From contig BSBM01000261.1 in NCBI GenBank assembly GCA_027924585.1, positions 442,001 through 506,000 of the forward strand: a DNA stretch of 64,000 bases. Direction: 5' to 3'. Positions 46,534 to 58,369 of the stretch are shown here, in pieces. The notes beneath the pieces are model-generated. The model was given only the letters and a program-made list of their open reading frames with translations. It was not told the origin of the DNA and ran no database searches. The DNA comes from Larix kaempferi (taxonomy: Eukaryota; Streptophyta; Pinopsida; Pinales; Pinaceae). Positions within the stretch are counted from its first letter, which is position 1. Each line of letters opens with the position of its first letter. Made by a program: the position numbers and the translations under genes.

Positions 46534-47123
46534 TGTTAAATTTTGAGAATTAATTCACAATACTCTAGGATCTTCACTGAGAGAATAACATATACAGTAT
46601 ATCAATGCATAAAAATCACAATAAGCATCACAAGCATCACAAGAATCAAAAGCATGAGAGACAAGAGATACAGAGTTTCCGTGGGGAAAACCCTAAGGTG
46701 AAAAACCCACAACTTCCTCAGAGATAAAGAGAGAAATGGCTCAACCAAAGTACAACCAAAATACATTGAGATAGTCTCCTAGTATCATATGATCCTCCTC
46801 CTCACTAGTGCACCACTTTCTGAGTGAGAGAAGTGTGACTTTCTGAATGATCAAAATAGAGATCTCCTGATCTCTATTTATACTAACCTGTTTTCCCAGT
46901 TACACTATGGGGTCGACTTGTCTATCTAGATACATCCACAATATAATATATGTTTCAGGGCCGACCCCACACATGGTGGTCTAATAACCCATCGGCAAGT
47001 ACACACACTTGCGATACTTGTCAATCCACATGACAACACTTCCTTATAGAGGAATAACACATCTCTTATAAGGGTACAATAAATATATATGAAATACATT
47101 CCAAAGTTACATATACATCAACA
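46534..47123 (-). repeat. C3 5' LTR (590 bp)
   Basis: Runs from TGTTAAATTTTGAG to ACATCAACA, with a TATAAATA box on the minus strand at 46875-46882. It is close to the C1 LTRs and flanked by the ATTTT target duplication at 47124. Confidence 0.9.
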
Positions 47124-47128
47124 ATTTT

Positions 47129-49993
47129 AGCATGTTTAATACCTTTGAGCCTAGGGATTGAATATAAAAATTTCACATACGGAGTTGATTTATATGGTCA
47201 CATCCCCAACATCCTTAGTGGCCTATCATGAGCACAAGGGATCTTTTTCTTCCTTTCTACTTCTAATACTAAGACCCTATTGTCTAACTCTAATCTATCC
47301 TATTGCATATCAACCTATGCCATGTGATATCAATACAATGAGCATGGCATTGTGTGCATAACACTTTGATATATAAGCGATATTGCATGCACTAATTTAA
47401 CCTTTCGCGCTTCTACACTTATCAACTCCTTTATTGAATAGTGATACTACGCAAGTGAAACTAGAACTCCACGCGAATAACTGCACAACTGTCTCTAACC
47501 GCTACATGAATACAACCATATAGGTTAACCACCTGGTATCAATTTAGCTTGCAATGCCAATTCACTAGCTCCCTGCAGAGTTAACACTATATGCATATAT
47601 GAGAAATTCATATAAATTATACATTTAGACACAAGAATTTATAAGGTGCATCATCATATATTCATCAATTATATATCCAAAATAAATTAATTCTATCTAA
47701 TCAATTCATATTTCATTGTGTACAGCATGCATCTTATCATTCATTCAGATCAACATTCACATAGTGGAAATGAATAACAACAATCAAACATCACATTACA
47801 CTTATCTTGAATGGAGCTTATCCGAGAAACTAACTGTGCAAGAGAAACATTCCACCCAACCATAAGCACTTTGTCTAGCATATACTCTTTTTGATAAGAG
47901 GCCACCCTCATGTTGGGCATGATTACCTTAAGGAAAGGGGAACTATCCAGAGTTCACTTAGAGGCAAATAGGTACAAGGCCACAACCAAGCCAACCTGTG
48001 CTAGGTTAACAAGTTGTTGTAGTCAAACAGACTCAATTCTCGATCCAAGCCAGCCTCTGCTGGGTTAAGAAGCTTTTCCAGGTAGTAGAGTAGAAATTCT
48101 AACTAGTGAATCACCACATAGCTACATGAACCTCACACAGACTCGGTTAGATTGGGGTCCAAAATACTCACCCCACACAAAACCAAGAAGGTACCCCTTC
48201 ACCTCTTAATGGTTCCTCAAGTGTCACCTTCCTCTAGGTGCTATACTAGTGTGTGCATAGAAAGACCACCCAAGCCCCTCTATTCTACTAGGAGGTCACA
48301 GCCTTCACTAGTATCCTTATCCATTTTTTCTCTCTACACCACTCTGGTACTCAATACCAGTAACGGAATTCACGCAGAATCTATTACCTTGGGGTGCAAA
48401 AAACCCACCCCACACAACACTACGCAGGTTCTATTCCACTGTGTGCATATAAATACCAGTCAAACCACGGTATTCCACTAGGAGGTCGCACAACTGCTAT
48501 TGGATTCCAATTCCACTCAGTTATCAACACTCTATTCACTCTTAAGGGATTACAACAATCAAGTAGGACAAACTGCCAGATCTAGTTTACTGCCAGAAGC
48601 ACAGAAGCCTCATGCAAACATGGCTAGATTTGGGTCCATAATGCTCACCCCACACAACACCAAGAAGGTACCCCTTCACTACTCAACGATCCCTCAGGTG
48701 TCACCTTCCTCCATGTGCTATACCAGTGTGTGCATAGAAATACCACCCAAACCCCATATCATCTACCTACATTCTCTATTTCCCAGGGATTACAAATCTA
48801 GGTTGCGCATAACCAACGGATCTAGGGAATCACTTTGGTCACTATCCAATGGACAACTCTTCTATAATAGGATTAACATGCAACTATACTCAATCCAACA
48901 TCAACAACAAGGAACTAACAATTCCAACCATGCGACTGGGAATTTGCGATGTTTCCCCACTCTGTTAATCTGACGCATACCACTTTTAAGAACATACACT
49001 CTCACACAAGTATTCACACAAATTAGGATGCTCAATATCAAGCTAATATCTGGGTAATTCGGTACCACATTGATACCTAGATCAACAGAGGAACGCATAA
49101 AAGTTTTTCTCTCTAGTTTTCTCTTCAACTCACAATCATGAACACGAACTAGAGCTTAGATCCTCTCTCCACTCTGCCACACTTTAGGTTTGACTTCCTC
49201 CCAAGAAAGGGTTGACTCTTTCTCCCCATATGAGAATGATAGATTGGTCGATGGATGGATGAGTGAAGAATTAATTGCATTCAAATTAAGGCGAGAAAGA
49301 TACCCCATGAGGGATCGAGTTACTTTCCCACGTAATTGATTAATTAACTGTCTAACGGGATGAACATCAAACTAAATGATAGACTTACTATGCCAACCCC
49401 CAACTAATAAGTAATTCAAGAATGGCTTCAATTCAACTAGTTTCTTACCCAATAAGAAAATTTTTACCCAATAATAAACTCCCATTCCCAGTTCTACAGG
49501 GCGACTGACACAAGGGACTGACACTACTTTGTCATAGAGAAACTGTGACCTGGGCCTTCCTTCCTCGAAGGTAATAATTGTCTCATCTACCTTCTTCTTG
49601 AAGCATTAAATTATTAGGTCACATGAGTCAACTGAATCTGATGGCTCATCGGTCCTCTCTAGGACACTTGGCTCTCATCTACTAGCTTCATGGATTCAAT
49701 ACATCCCTTCCTCACCTTAGGATAATCATTCCCCATGCTCTTGTTTCCTTGCACAACTAGTTGTGGATTTATTTATTATTACTATTATTATGCAGATGTA
49801 CATCACATTTACATTGTTACTGCACTTGTCCTGCGCATGGTTTTCTAACACCTTACTTCCTGATATACACATACATGTGGGATGTCCATGGTAGGGCCTT
49901 TCCTTGTGCTCCTCACCATGTTCCATCCATTACATCAACAATATTACATCAGTTACATAGTTTATGTCAAGGTTCAAAACTAGGGACATTATA
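47129..49993 (-). repeat. G4 3' LTR (left edge unresolved)
   Basis: The right edge is GGGACATTATA at 49993, next to a polypurine tract (AAGGGGTAGGG on the coding strand). The left edge lies between 47129 and about 47250; CACATCCCC near 47199 could be the decayed end. Internal blocks match the solo LTR 39772-41372. The LTR is enlarged by a triplicated block of about 240 bp. Confidence 0.65.
48154..48775. repeat. Triplicated block of about 240 bp in G4 LTR
   Basis: Copies begin near 48154, 48391 and 48631. Each has (G)GGTCCA(T)AATACTCACC-like sequence, CCCCACACAAC, AAGAAGGTACCCCTTCAC or a variant, and GTGTGCATAGAAATACCA. The solo LTR relative has only one such block (about 40300-40450). Confidence 0.75.
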
Positions 49994-50039
49994 GTACCCT
50001 ACCCCTTGAAACAACACCATCCTCAATGCTCTTCAAAAT

Positions 50040-51712
50040 TGAACAAAATGGGTATTCCTACCTCATGGCATCTTCCAACTCCCACGTATCCTCATATGGG
50101 CCAAAGTGCATCCACTGCACCTTTACCTAGCCAATGGCGCAGTTTTGGAGCACAATATCGTTCTTGCCTAGGATGCATATAGGCTCCACTTAGAACTCTC
50201 CCTTGGGTTCCACCTAAATCACATTCTAATCTATGAAATGATTAGGATCATGTATATACCTTTTAAGTAATGAAACATGGAAAACATCATGATCTTTCAT
50301 ATGTGCAAGCAATGCAATCCTATATGCAATTGGTCCTATTCTATCAAGGGATTCAAAAGGTCCACAATATCGTGGTGCCAACTTGGCACAAATTCCAAGC
50401 TTTAGAGAACTCTTCCTTAGCTTAACACTCAAATAAATATGGTCTACAAATTTGAATTCTCTATGCACTCTTTTTATATTTGCACAGTGTTCCTACCTAT
50501 CTTGCTCTACTTTCAAATTTTGTTCATTCTTAACTATTTTATGCTCAATTTCCTTGAGAATTTCCATCCCAAGCACCGCTCTGTTCACCGGGATTTTCCA
50601 ACTTGTTAGTGTCTTGCATTTCCTACCATACATGGGTTTAAATGGAACCATACCCAATTATGTATGATGACCATTATTGTAAGAAAATTCAACCAAATGA
50701 ATGAAATCCTCCCATTTGGATGGCTTATCCATCACATACATCCTTAACATATCTTCTGGCACTTGATTTACTCTCTCTGTCTGGCCATTTGTTTGAGGAT
50801 GATAGGTTGTGATGAAATTAAGTTGATTTCCCAACTCCTTGAACAATCCTTTCCAAAATTTCTATGTGAATTTCGCATCTCTATCTAATATTATTGCTTT
50901 GGGTAATCCTACAGCTTGAAAATTTCCTTCATGAAAATATGCGCAATGTCAGTAGTCTTATGCATTGATTTAAATGGAATGAAATGTGTTTCTTTCATCA
51001 TCTTTTACACTACTACCATGATCAATTAATGATGTTTCATTGTCTTTGGAAATCCTGTAATGGAATCTATATATATTTCTTCCCACTTCCATTCAGGAAT
51101 AGGAAATAGATGCAGTAATCCTGCTGGGTGCTAGTGCTCAATCATCACTTGCTGGCACTTCTGACATCTAGTTTTGTACTGTGTGATATCCCTTCTCGTC
51201 AATGGCCAAAAATACTACTTCCTTGTTTCTTTCATAGTCTTCTGATATCCAGAGTGACCTGCATAAGGTGTCTGATGAATCTCATCCATTACTATATTCT
51301 TCAATTATGCATTGTCTGGAATGTACAACCATCCTTGGAATAGAAGAATTACATCTTCTTCCAATTAATGTCATGCATACTTCTTATCTAGTTTTGCTTC
51401 CCTAACTCCTGCATGCACTTGCACGTATTTCTCATCTTCAACTGAGACCTTGTTGACTCATTCTCTAAGATCAGTGTGACACAAACGCATGGTCATGACA
51501 TGAAATGTCATGCTGAGCTCGTCAACAACCTTGTTCTCCTTTCCTTTGACATTCTTAATTTCAATATCGAATTTGCTCAATAATTCTAACCATCTGGCTT
51601 GTAAAGCATTCAAATTTGGATGATCATAAAACATATATTTTAAACTCATATGATTAGTGTGAAACTCAAATTTCTATCCAAGTAGGTAGTGTCACCACAT
51701 CTTCAGGGCGTA
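50040..51712 (-). pseudogene. G4 RNase H end and integrase with chromodomain
   Basis: On the minus strand: the RNase H end (LNALQARWLELLSKFDIEIK, 51610-51500), integrase zinc region (HQTPYAGHSGYQKTM and CQKCQQ), core with IYIDSITGFP, ILDRDAKFT and TNGQTERVNQ as D, D, E, and a C-terminal part ending DHDVFHVSLLKRYIHDPNHF (about 50230). A chromodomain follows (VKVQWMHFGPYEDTWELEDA, about 50130-50070). Chromodomains direct integration toward particular chromatin in chromoviruses. Stops are spread throughout. Confidence 0.85.
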
Positions 51713-52524
51713 TCTTGACCAACGCGACCTCGGTCGACAGGGGTTCACCTCACTGTCGACACATACCAAAGTCTCCCTGGGCACCGACCCAGGCAAGTTT
51801 GAGCCCACCCAGCAACACCCGCAGAGCGGATGAGGTCTCACCCGAGGCATCCAGGAAGAGAAGACGGAACCATGTTTCCGCCAAGGGAGGAGGCAATTTG
51901 TGGCTGCATGGACTAACTCTACTGCGATACTTAAGTAGAAACTTTAAACATTCGGCAAGGAGTTATAACATATTACTTCATCGTAGAAATTATCGTCACA
52001 TTCAACATAGAACATATTACTTAATCACAACAATTATCATGACAGCAACAGTAAGCAGACACTGCATCAAATAACATTCATATATTGCAATATTGCACAA
52101 AGATAGTACCGAAACATCATCATTATATTACTCTCGCGGTCATATGGCAGAAACAAAACACAGATCTCCATATATAATCGTTCTTTCTCCTCTATGCTTG
52201 TCCATCTATGTATGTCCCTCTAACACTTACAACTCTCATCTATTTATAGGATTCCACCATTACAATACTTGTCCATTTACAAATGACTTCCTAACCGACA
52301 TTATGGACAATTGAATCACTATCTAGCTGACTCAGTCCAAATGACCCCAAAAACCCACATACTGCGATACAACTGACTCACTATTACATAATATATGGTC
52401 CAAGTGACCTAGAACCCGCCAACTACGATATTCTTTAATACAAAATATTCTTTTCACGCCCTCATCCGATGTGTCTCAGTGTCGGCACTATCGCAACATT
52501 GCCCCATCAAACTGCCTGCCAATA
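51713..52524 (-). repeat. G3 3' LTR (812 bp)
   Basis: Begins TCTTGACCAACGCG and ends GCCTGCCAATA. Equal in length to the right LTR. TATAAATA lies on the minus strand at 52241-52248. Confidence 0.9.
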
Positions 52525-53673
52525 GACCCCCAACACAATCTTGTGGCTCGCCCTCGAGCCACGTCAACTGCTGGACATAGTGTTCCGGTAACTGTTCTTG
52601 CTGTCTGGATCACGCGTTGTTGTCCTACTTCTTCGGATATACTAATCATCGACTTATTTCCATGTACTTTTAACCCAAAGTGGTCACCTCCCGACTTTCT
52701 ATCATGTACTTCTCAAACTCATCCTCCAGTCTCTTGGAAAGGTACCGACGGGAAGAAAAAGAGGACGAATAGTACCAGGGTGTGAAATTAGCAAATGACT
52801 CTGGCACATCTGTTCACACCAGCAACTGGTACCCACTGTGGGTGGGGAGCTACCACCCCAACCATCGCAGGGGTCGAGAAGAGAACAATCCTTCAAACAA
52901 CTACTGCATACTTAATCATGCTGGACCGGCCCTCAGCTCGGGCATACCACAGTGTAGGTTCACCCGCCATATCAAGGCACTCAGGGACACTCGTCGTTCG
53001 GGCTCGTAGGGCCCCCAGGGTGCTTCCACGGGAAACAAAATGAAGCATTTCCACAACCTCCTTGGAATTCCTCACAACTTAACTCTCAAACTGATCAACC
53101 AGCATAACCACTCTATTTCAGAACAACTGCATTGTAGCAAACTAGCAACTGCCTCAGCTACTTATAACCGGACCATTCCCGGGTCACAACGGTGGAAATG
53201 ATGTCCCATTACCTCTCATCTGTGTCTATGAACCCATCAACTAACACAATCGAGAGGGTGACCATACTGTCACCGAAGATCCTATGTACCAACGTGTGAG
53301 CAATCTCCTCAGATCATGCTGATCGTACCGGCCTAGCGTGCCAAGTGCAAAACATGTCGTCATCTTGTTGTAATTTAGCCGAATCTATTAGGTGCAATCA
53401 TGTATAGGGATGATGGGAAGGGGTGACAAGATATTAATGGAACAGTAGTCACAACACTGCCCCGTACCTCCCAAATACTCCGTAATCATCACAACTCTTT
53501 GAACAAAATCTATCGTCGGTCCTGGTCACAATACTACCATGAGTCTCTGACTGCTCCAACTTGCGGTACAAGCCTCCCTGCTGTCACATACCTTTTTCCG
53601 TTGGTGTGCCATTGGCCACCAAACAACCTACAACACACATTTTTTTTTTGTCTTTTTTTTTTTTTGATGCAAC
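52525..53673 (-). other. G3 region between integrase and 3' LTR
   Basis: This 1.15 kb is where G1 and G2 have the extra ORF. Only short open stretches exist, for example RYLSKRLEDEFEKYMIE near 52720, which might be the stump of a coiled coil. A poly-T tract lies at about 53640-53665. The conserved hairpin is at its LTR end. Confidence 0.55.
52543..52562. other. Conserved hairpin next to G3 3' LTR
   Basis: GTGGCTCG-CCCT-CGAGCCAC, with the same stem as in G2 at the same 18-bp distance from the LTR edge (52524), although no long extra ORF exists here. Confidence 0.75.
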
Positions 53674-56500
53674 TCAGACATCGCACTGCTTCAAGCCAGA
53701 GCAATAGGGCTTCAACCTGTGACCATTTACTAGCTTGGGGATAATCGCCCCATCCAACTGCTACAACTGAACCTCTCCTCCTGAAGTAATACTATTGATG
53801 CAATAGGGACCCAACCAGTGCATCTGCAACTTGCCTGGATGTTTCATAAACTTGCTGTCGTACAGTAGCACCAAGTCGCCTTGCTGAAACTGTTTATTTT
53901 TTATATGGCTATCATTCGATGCCTTTTGGCGATCCTTCTCTACCCCTTGGTGAAGGCCAGCGATAAATCAATCCTCTTCCAGCTCCACCAATTGTGCTAG
54001 ATGTTCATCTAATGCTGCAACATCGTCCATGCTTGTAACAGCTGCAATTCGTAGACTTGGAACAATGTACTCCATGGGCATAATTGCTTCCTTCTCATAT
54101 ACCAGCTTGAAAGGTGTCTGACCAATCAATCTTTTACATGTGGTGCGATAGGCCCACAACACTACTGGGATTTTTAGATCCCAGTCATCGCGGTTCGCAC
54201 TGCACACTTTCGTCAACGCATGCTCCAACACCTTATTAAACGCATCCACCATTCCATTCTCCTATGGGTGATAGGGTGTACTCTTCTTATGTTGTATCTG
54301 CAACTCCTCTGTCAATGCACTAATAGTGTGATTAAAAAAGTGGCTGCCTTGATCACTCAGCAATATCTTGGGGCAGCCAAAACGAGTGATAATGTGATCC
54401 AACAAAAAGCGAGCAGCCGTTGCGGTGGAGCAATCAACTACAAGTGCTGCCTCAGCCCATCGGGTCAAGTACTCTGTCGCCGTGACAATATACCGTGCAC
54501 CTGTGCGTTTCCCTGGTGGATGAATAAGTCCAACAAAATCCACAGCCCATTTCTCGAACGGTTACAGTGTCACCTGAGGTAGCAAGGGCATCTCGTCTCG
54601 TCTGGACGGCTTACCAGTTCGCTGACAAACATCGCAAGACCGCACATAGTCTGTCGCATTATGTAATGTGGGCCACCAAATCCCTACATGCAGTACCTTC
54701 CGGGTAGTCGCCCGACCACCATAGTGTCCTCCCGCTACTCCACCATGTGCCTCGGCCAATATCTGTGCTTGCTCATGTGGCAAGACACATCTACATAATA
54801 TCTCATCAGCGCCCAATTTAAACAACTCTCCCGCGATGAGCTGAAAGTCAGCAGCCTTGACAACTAACTGCTTCTTCTAAGTAGTGGTAAAGTCAGCGGG
54901 TGCGGTGCCGGTCACCAGAAACTGAAGTATGTCATCAAAATATTGATCAACGGCGGCAATGTGAAATAGTTGGGCATCTAGTAACCTGTCTTTGATATTA
55001 GTCGATTCCTCCCTTGTGTCAATCCGTGATAAATGATCTGGTCCAGCATTCAATCGCCCCGGTTTCACAATGACTTCAAAATCAAACTCCTGAAACAAAA
55101 GTAGCCAACAGTAGATCTTTCCCCCCAACACAAGCTTATTGACTAAGTATTTCAATGCAGAATGATCAGTGAACATTGTAAAGTGGACACCCAACAAATA
55201 GTGCCTGAATTTCTGCAGCGTGTAAACCATGGCCAAACCTTCTCGTTCTATGGTAGTGTAATTGCGTTCTGCAGAGGACAGCTTCCGACTGGCAAAAGCA
55301 ATGGGATGATCAACGTCTTTCTGGGTTGAGCCAACACAACCCCTAATGCAATGGATGAAGCATCAACATGGACATGGAATTCCTTACTCCAGTCCAGAAA
55401 GACCAAGATTGGGGCCAACGCCATCTTCGCCTTGAGCGTTTCAAAGCTATCCTGACACTCCGGGCTCCACTAGAATGCCGCGTCCTTCTTTAACAACTTT
55501 TCCATAGGGGCAGTAATCACAGCATAACCCCTAATAAACTTGCGGTAATATCCCATATGACCCAAGGTCACACGCAACTGCTTAACGGTGGTTGGTGGTT
55601 GCAACCCCAAAATGAGTGCAATTTTGGCTGGATCGACCAACAATCCCTGCTTACACACTATATGACCTAGCAATATCCCGAACGGTGCACAGAAAATACA
55701 TTTCTTCAAGTTTAGCGATATCTGGTGCTGTCGGCATCACTCAAGCATTAACCGCAGATTGGCCAGATGGTCACGAATCAATCCATAAACGGTCCAGTCA
55801 TCCATATATACCTGCAAAAACTTCTGAATAAAATATTTGAACGCGGCAACAACGACCCGGGAGAAGATCGCAGGTGCATTCTTCAAACCAAACGGCATTA
55901 CCGTGTACTGAAAGCAACCCCATTCAGTAACAAAAGTTGTCTTATGGCGATCTTCCTTGGCAATGCGAATCTAATGGTAGCCAGAGAATCCATCAGTGAA
56001 AGAGTACATCTCCTGGCCACCCACTCCTTCAAGTACTTCATCAGTAAACAGGGTTGGAAAGCGATCATGTAAGCAGGCATCGTTCAACTTTCGCAAGTCG
56101 ACGCAAATGCGCACTTCGCCTGTTTTCTTGTCCTGCACCACCATAGGAATGATCCATTTGGACTCTTCCACAGGTTCAATAATACCAACATCCAACATTC
56201 GATCAAGTTTCACCTTGACCTTTTCTCTATGTCGCGGATTCAGCCGATAAGGTCGTTGTCGGACTGGCTTACAATCTGGTTTCAATGGAATCTTCATCTC
56301 TCCTAAATCACCCAGGATTCCCTTGATTTCGGAAAACTTCATGGGAAACACATCTTGAAACTCATGAAGTAACTCAGTAACCTTACTCATCATCTCATCG
56401 TCCCAATAATCCCCAACATTAGAAAACTTGGGAGTACCCTCGGTGCCGATATTCATCTTGCGAATTGGCAATGATTGACTGAATGGATTACTTGGCGCAG
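53674..56500 (-). pseudogene. G3 reverse transcriptase, RNase H and integrase
   Basis: RT entry begins at 56460 (MNIGTEGTPKFSNVGDYWDD, ELLHEFQDVFP) and continues KWIIPMVVQDKKTGEVRICV, VGGQEMYSFTDGFSGYH, and the FGILLGHIVCKQG stretch (55700-55600). RNase H ([15 protein letters not shown], about 55370) has a frameshift near 55320. Integrase has its zinc region at 54720-54600 (WWPTLHNATDYVRSCDVCQR) and core residues in MDFVGLI, LLSDQGSHF and NGMVDAFNK. Its C-terminal part (LLYDSKFMKHPGKLQMHWLG) ends at TGA 53674. Closest relative in the window is G2. Confidence 0.87.
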
Positions 56501-57790
56501 CAGGTGGGACCACATCGCAACTTCCTTCATATTCAGGAATGTTAATATTTCAGGGATCATCATCGTCCTCTATCCCACCACTGATGTTGAAGCACTCCAT
56601 GAGAGACTGCATCTGGCAATGCGTGTGTGGGTCGACATGGTAAGCCGTCGAAACAACCTGAAATACCACGTCGCGGATGAGCTGTAGGGCATTATGAACA
56701 TCAGGGTTAGCATCCACAAAAGTGAACGTATGAGTGAAACATATTGTCAAATCCCCCCATGTTGTGATGCCTCAGCGCAACTCAACTGCAGTGTACCACG
56801 AGCGCGGTATCTCATCCAAAGTGTGGACAAAAGCATGGACCCACTCATCTCTGGGTCGCGCTACCCATAAGCGTTAGCACTCCATCACATGATCACTGGG
56901 ATCAGTCCGGCCATCATATCTGCCAGTGTGATAAACCTCAGTATCATCGAACAGAACCATCATCAACCTTCGACACTGTGACCAACCTTTAATGAATTTC
57001 TTATGTGTCGCCCACCAGCGTGCTGGAGCAGCCTTCAGTGCTTCCTCCAAGGCTAGCAATCATTGTGGTTCTGGGACGCGGTCTTCAAACTCTGCTAAAA
57101 AGGTGGTTAGGCCAAGCAACCCCTCATAGACAGGAAATGTGATTGTTTTTGTCGCAACACGACATAAGGATTGCGTAACTAAGCCACATTTCCGGAATGG
57201 TACTTCATGCATTCGGTTCTGCCAATGTTCCAATGCATCATCAGATTCGGAAGACGCAAAGCTCTCGCTGCGCCACTCCAACTCATCGTGGATAGTAGGA
57301 TGAATATAATCTTCAAACATATTGAAGGCATGGTCCCATCCAGTGGTATCATCATCTCTTACAAGTTCAATGTATCGGCGTCCTTCAGCCGGATCCAATG
57401 GGGCTATGACTCTGAAATCGCAATTCTCAAAGTTCATCATGTGCTTCTTGAAGTTGATTAAAAATCCACTATCATTAGCCCATCCAATCCCCAAGAGCGC
57501 CGGATAAGAGATTCCTCCCTCAACCACTTCAATGACATTGAAGTCAGCATAGGTCTTCATGCCCTCAATATCAATTGTGAGCCACGGAACTCGCCTAATG
57601 GGTGTTACCTTCGCATGGTTAGCCAATCGGAGCTACACAGGAGACTAGCTCAATGGGGGACTCCCCATATTTTGCCACGCCTGCTTGGTTAAGATGTTAA
57701 CATCTGAACCAAGGTCAAGAATTACATAATCAACATCATATTCACCATTCTGAATATTCATCCACATCTCCTTGCCAGTCTTCTGTCTCT
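56501..57790 (-). pseudogene. G3 protease and extra capsid-like modules
   Basis: Protease VILDLGSDVNIL lies near 57720. After a linker (NFENCDFRVIAPLDPAEGRR), module 1 reads FPVYEGLLGLTTFLAEFED then APARWWATHKKFIKGWSQC (57140-56980). Module 2 reads YDGRTDPSDHV then DEWVHAFVHTLDEIPRSWY (56920-56790) and ends VHNALQLIRDVVFQ. A few in-frame stops separate the pieces, which otherwise share a frame from 57626 to 56514. RT follows after a short acidic linker. Confidence 0.75.
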
Positions 57791-58369
57791 ATAGGGAGTT
57801 TACTGCTGACTCCTGCCATCCTTTCCTAAATCGCTACAACCATCCCTCAATCTTAACCAAGGAAGCCAGGTCTCAGACCAACGACAGACAGCTTTCAAGG
57901 AACTTTTGTAATGTCCCCGGTGGTGGCGGCGGTCGATCAACGTCGGATGTAGCATCAAAGACAGGTGGCATATCGCAAACAATAGCCTTACTGTGGTATT
58001 TCTTCAAAGTGCGACGTGCCTCCAGGAATGTCTCTCACTCCGTATCAATGTTGAAAGGTACCGTATTCTGACCAGCCAACCGAATCAGTGGTCGCAAACC
58101 ATCTTCCCCAGTCGTCTTGCCTCCACGAGTGACAACAACCACCGAAGCATCTTGTGGTCGTGGTTCTGCAGAAATGGTCGCAATATTTGCACCCTGAGTC
58201 TAGTTCTGTTGCAAATTCCCTGGTTGATTGATATTTTGAGTGGCGTTCGGTGGTGGTTGCGGGGGTTGGTTTTGTACGGGTTGCTGCACTGGGTTCTGTA
58301 TTGGTTGTTGTGGCTGGGCCTGATTCTACAGTTGCGGAGCGTTCCCAGCATGCCATTGTGCAATCAACT
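57791..58369 (-). other. G3 linker between zinc knuckles and protease
   Basis: Decayed Gln/Thr/Asn-rich linker in several frames with many stops; corresponds to the linker between knuckle five and protease in G2 (39290-38750). No domain recognised. Confidence 0.45.

Larger units (their letters stand above)
26065..47123 (-). mobile_element. Ty1/copia element C3, split by gypsy G2
   Basis: A minus-strand copia element of the same family as C1. ATTTT at 26060-26064 and 47124-47128 is a perfect 5-bp target duplication. It has a complete 5' LTR at 46534-47123 and a shortened 3' LTR at 26065-26370. The integrase coding region is interrupted at codons for DILEII/HSDVCGP by G2. Removing G2 plus one target copy (14771 bp) restores the same reading frame. 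The RT has an internal deletion. Without G2 the element is about 6.3 kb. Confidence 0.92.
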
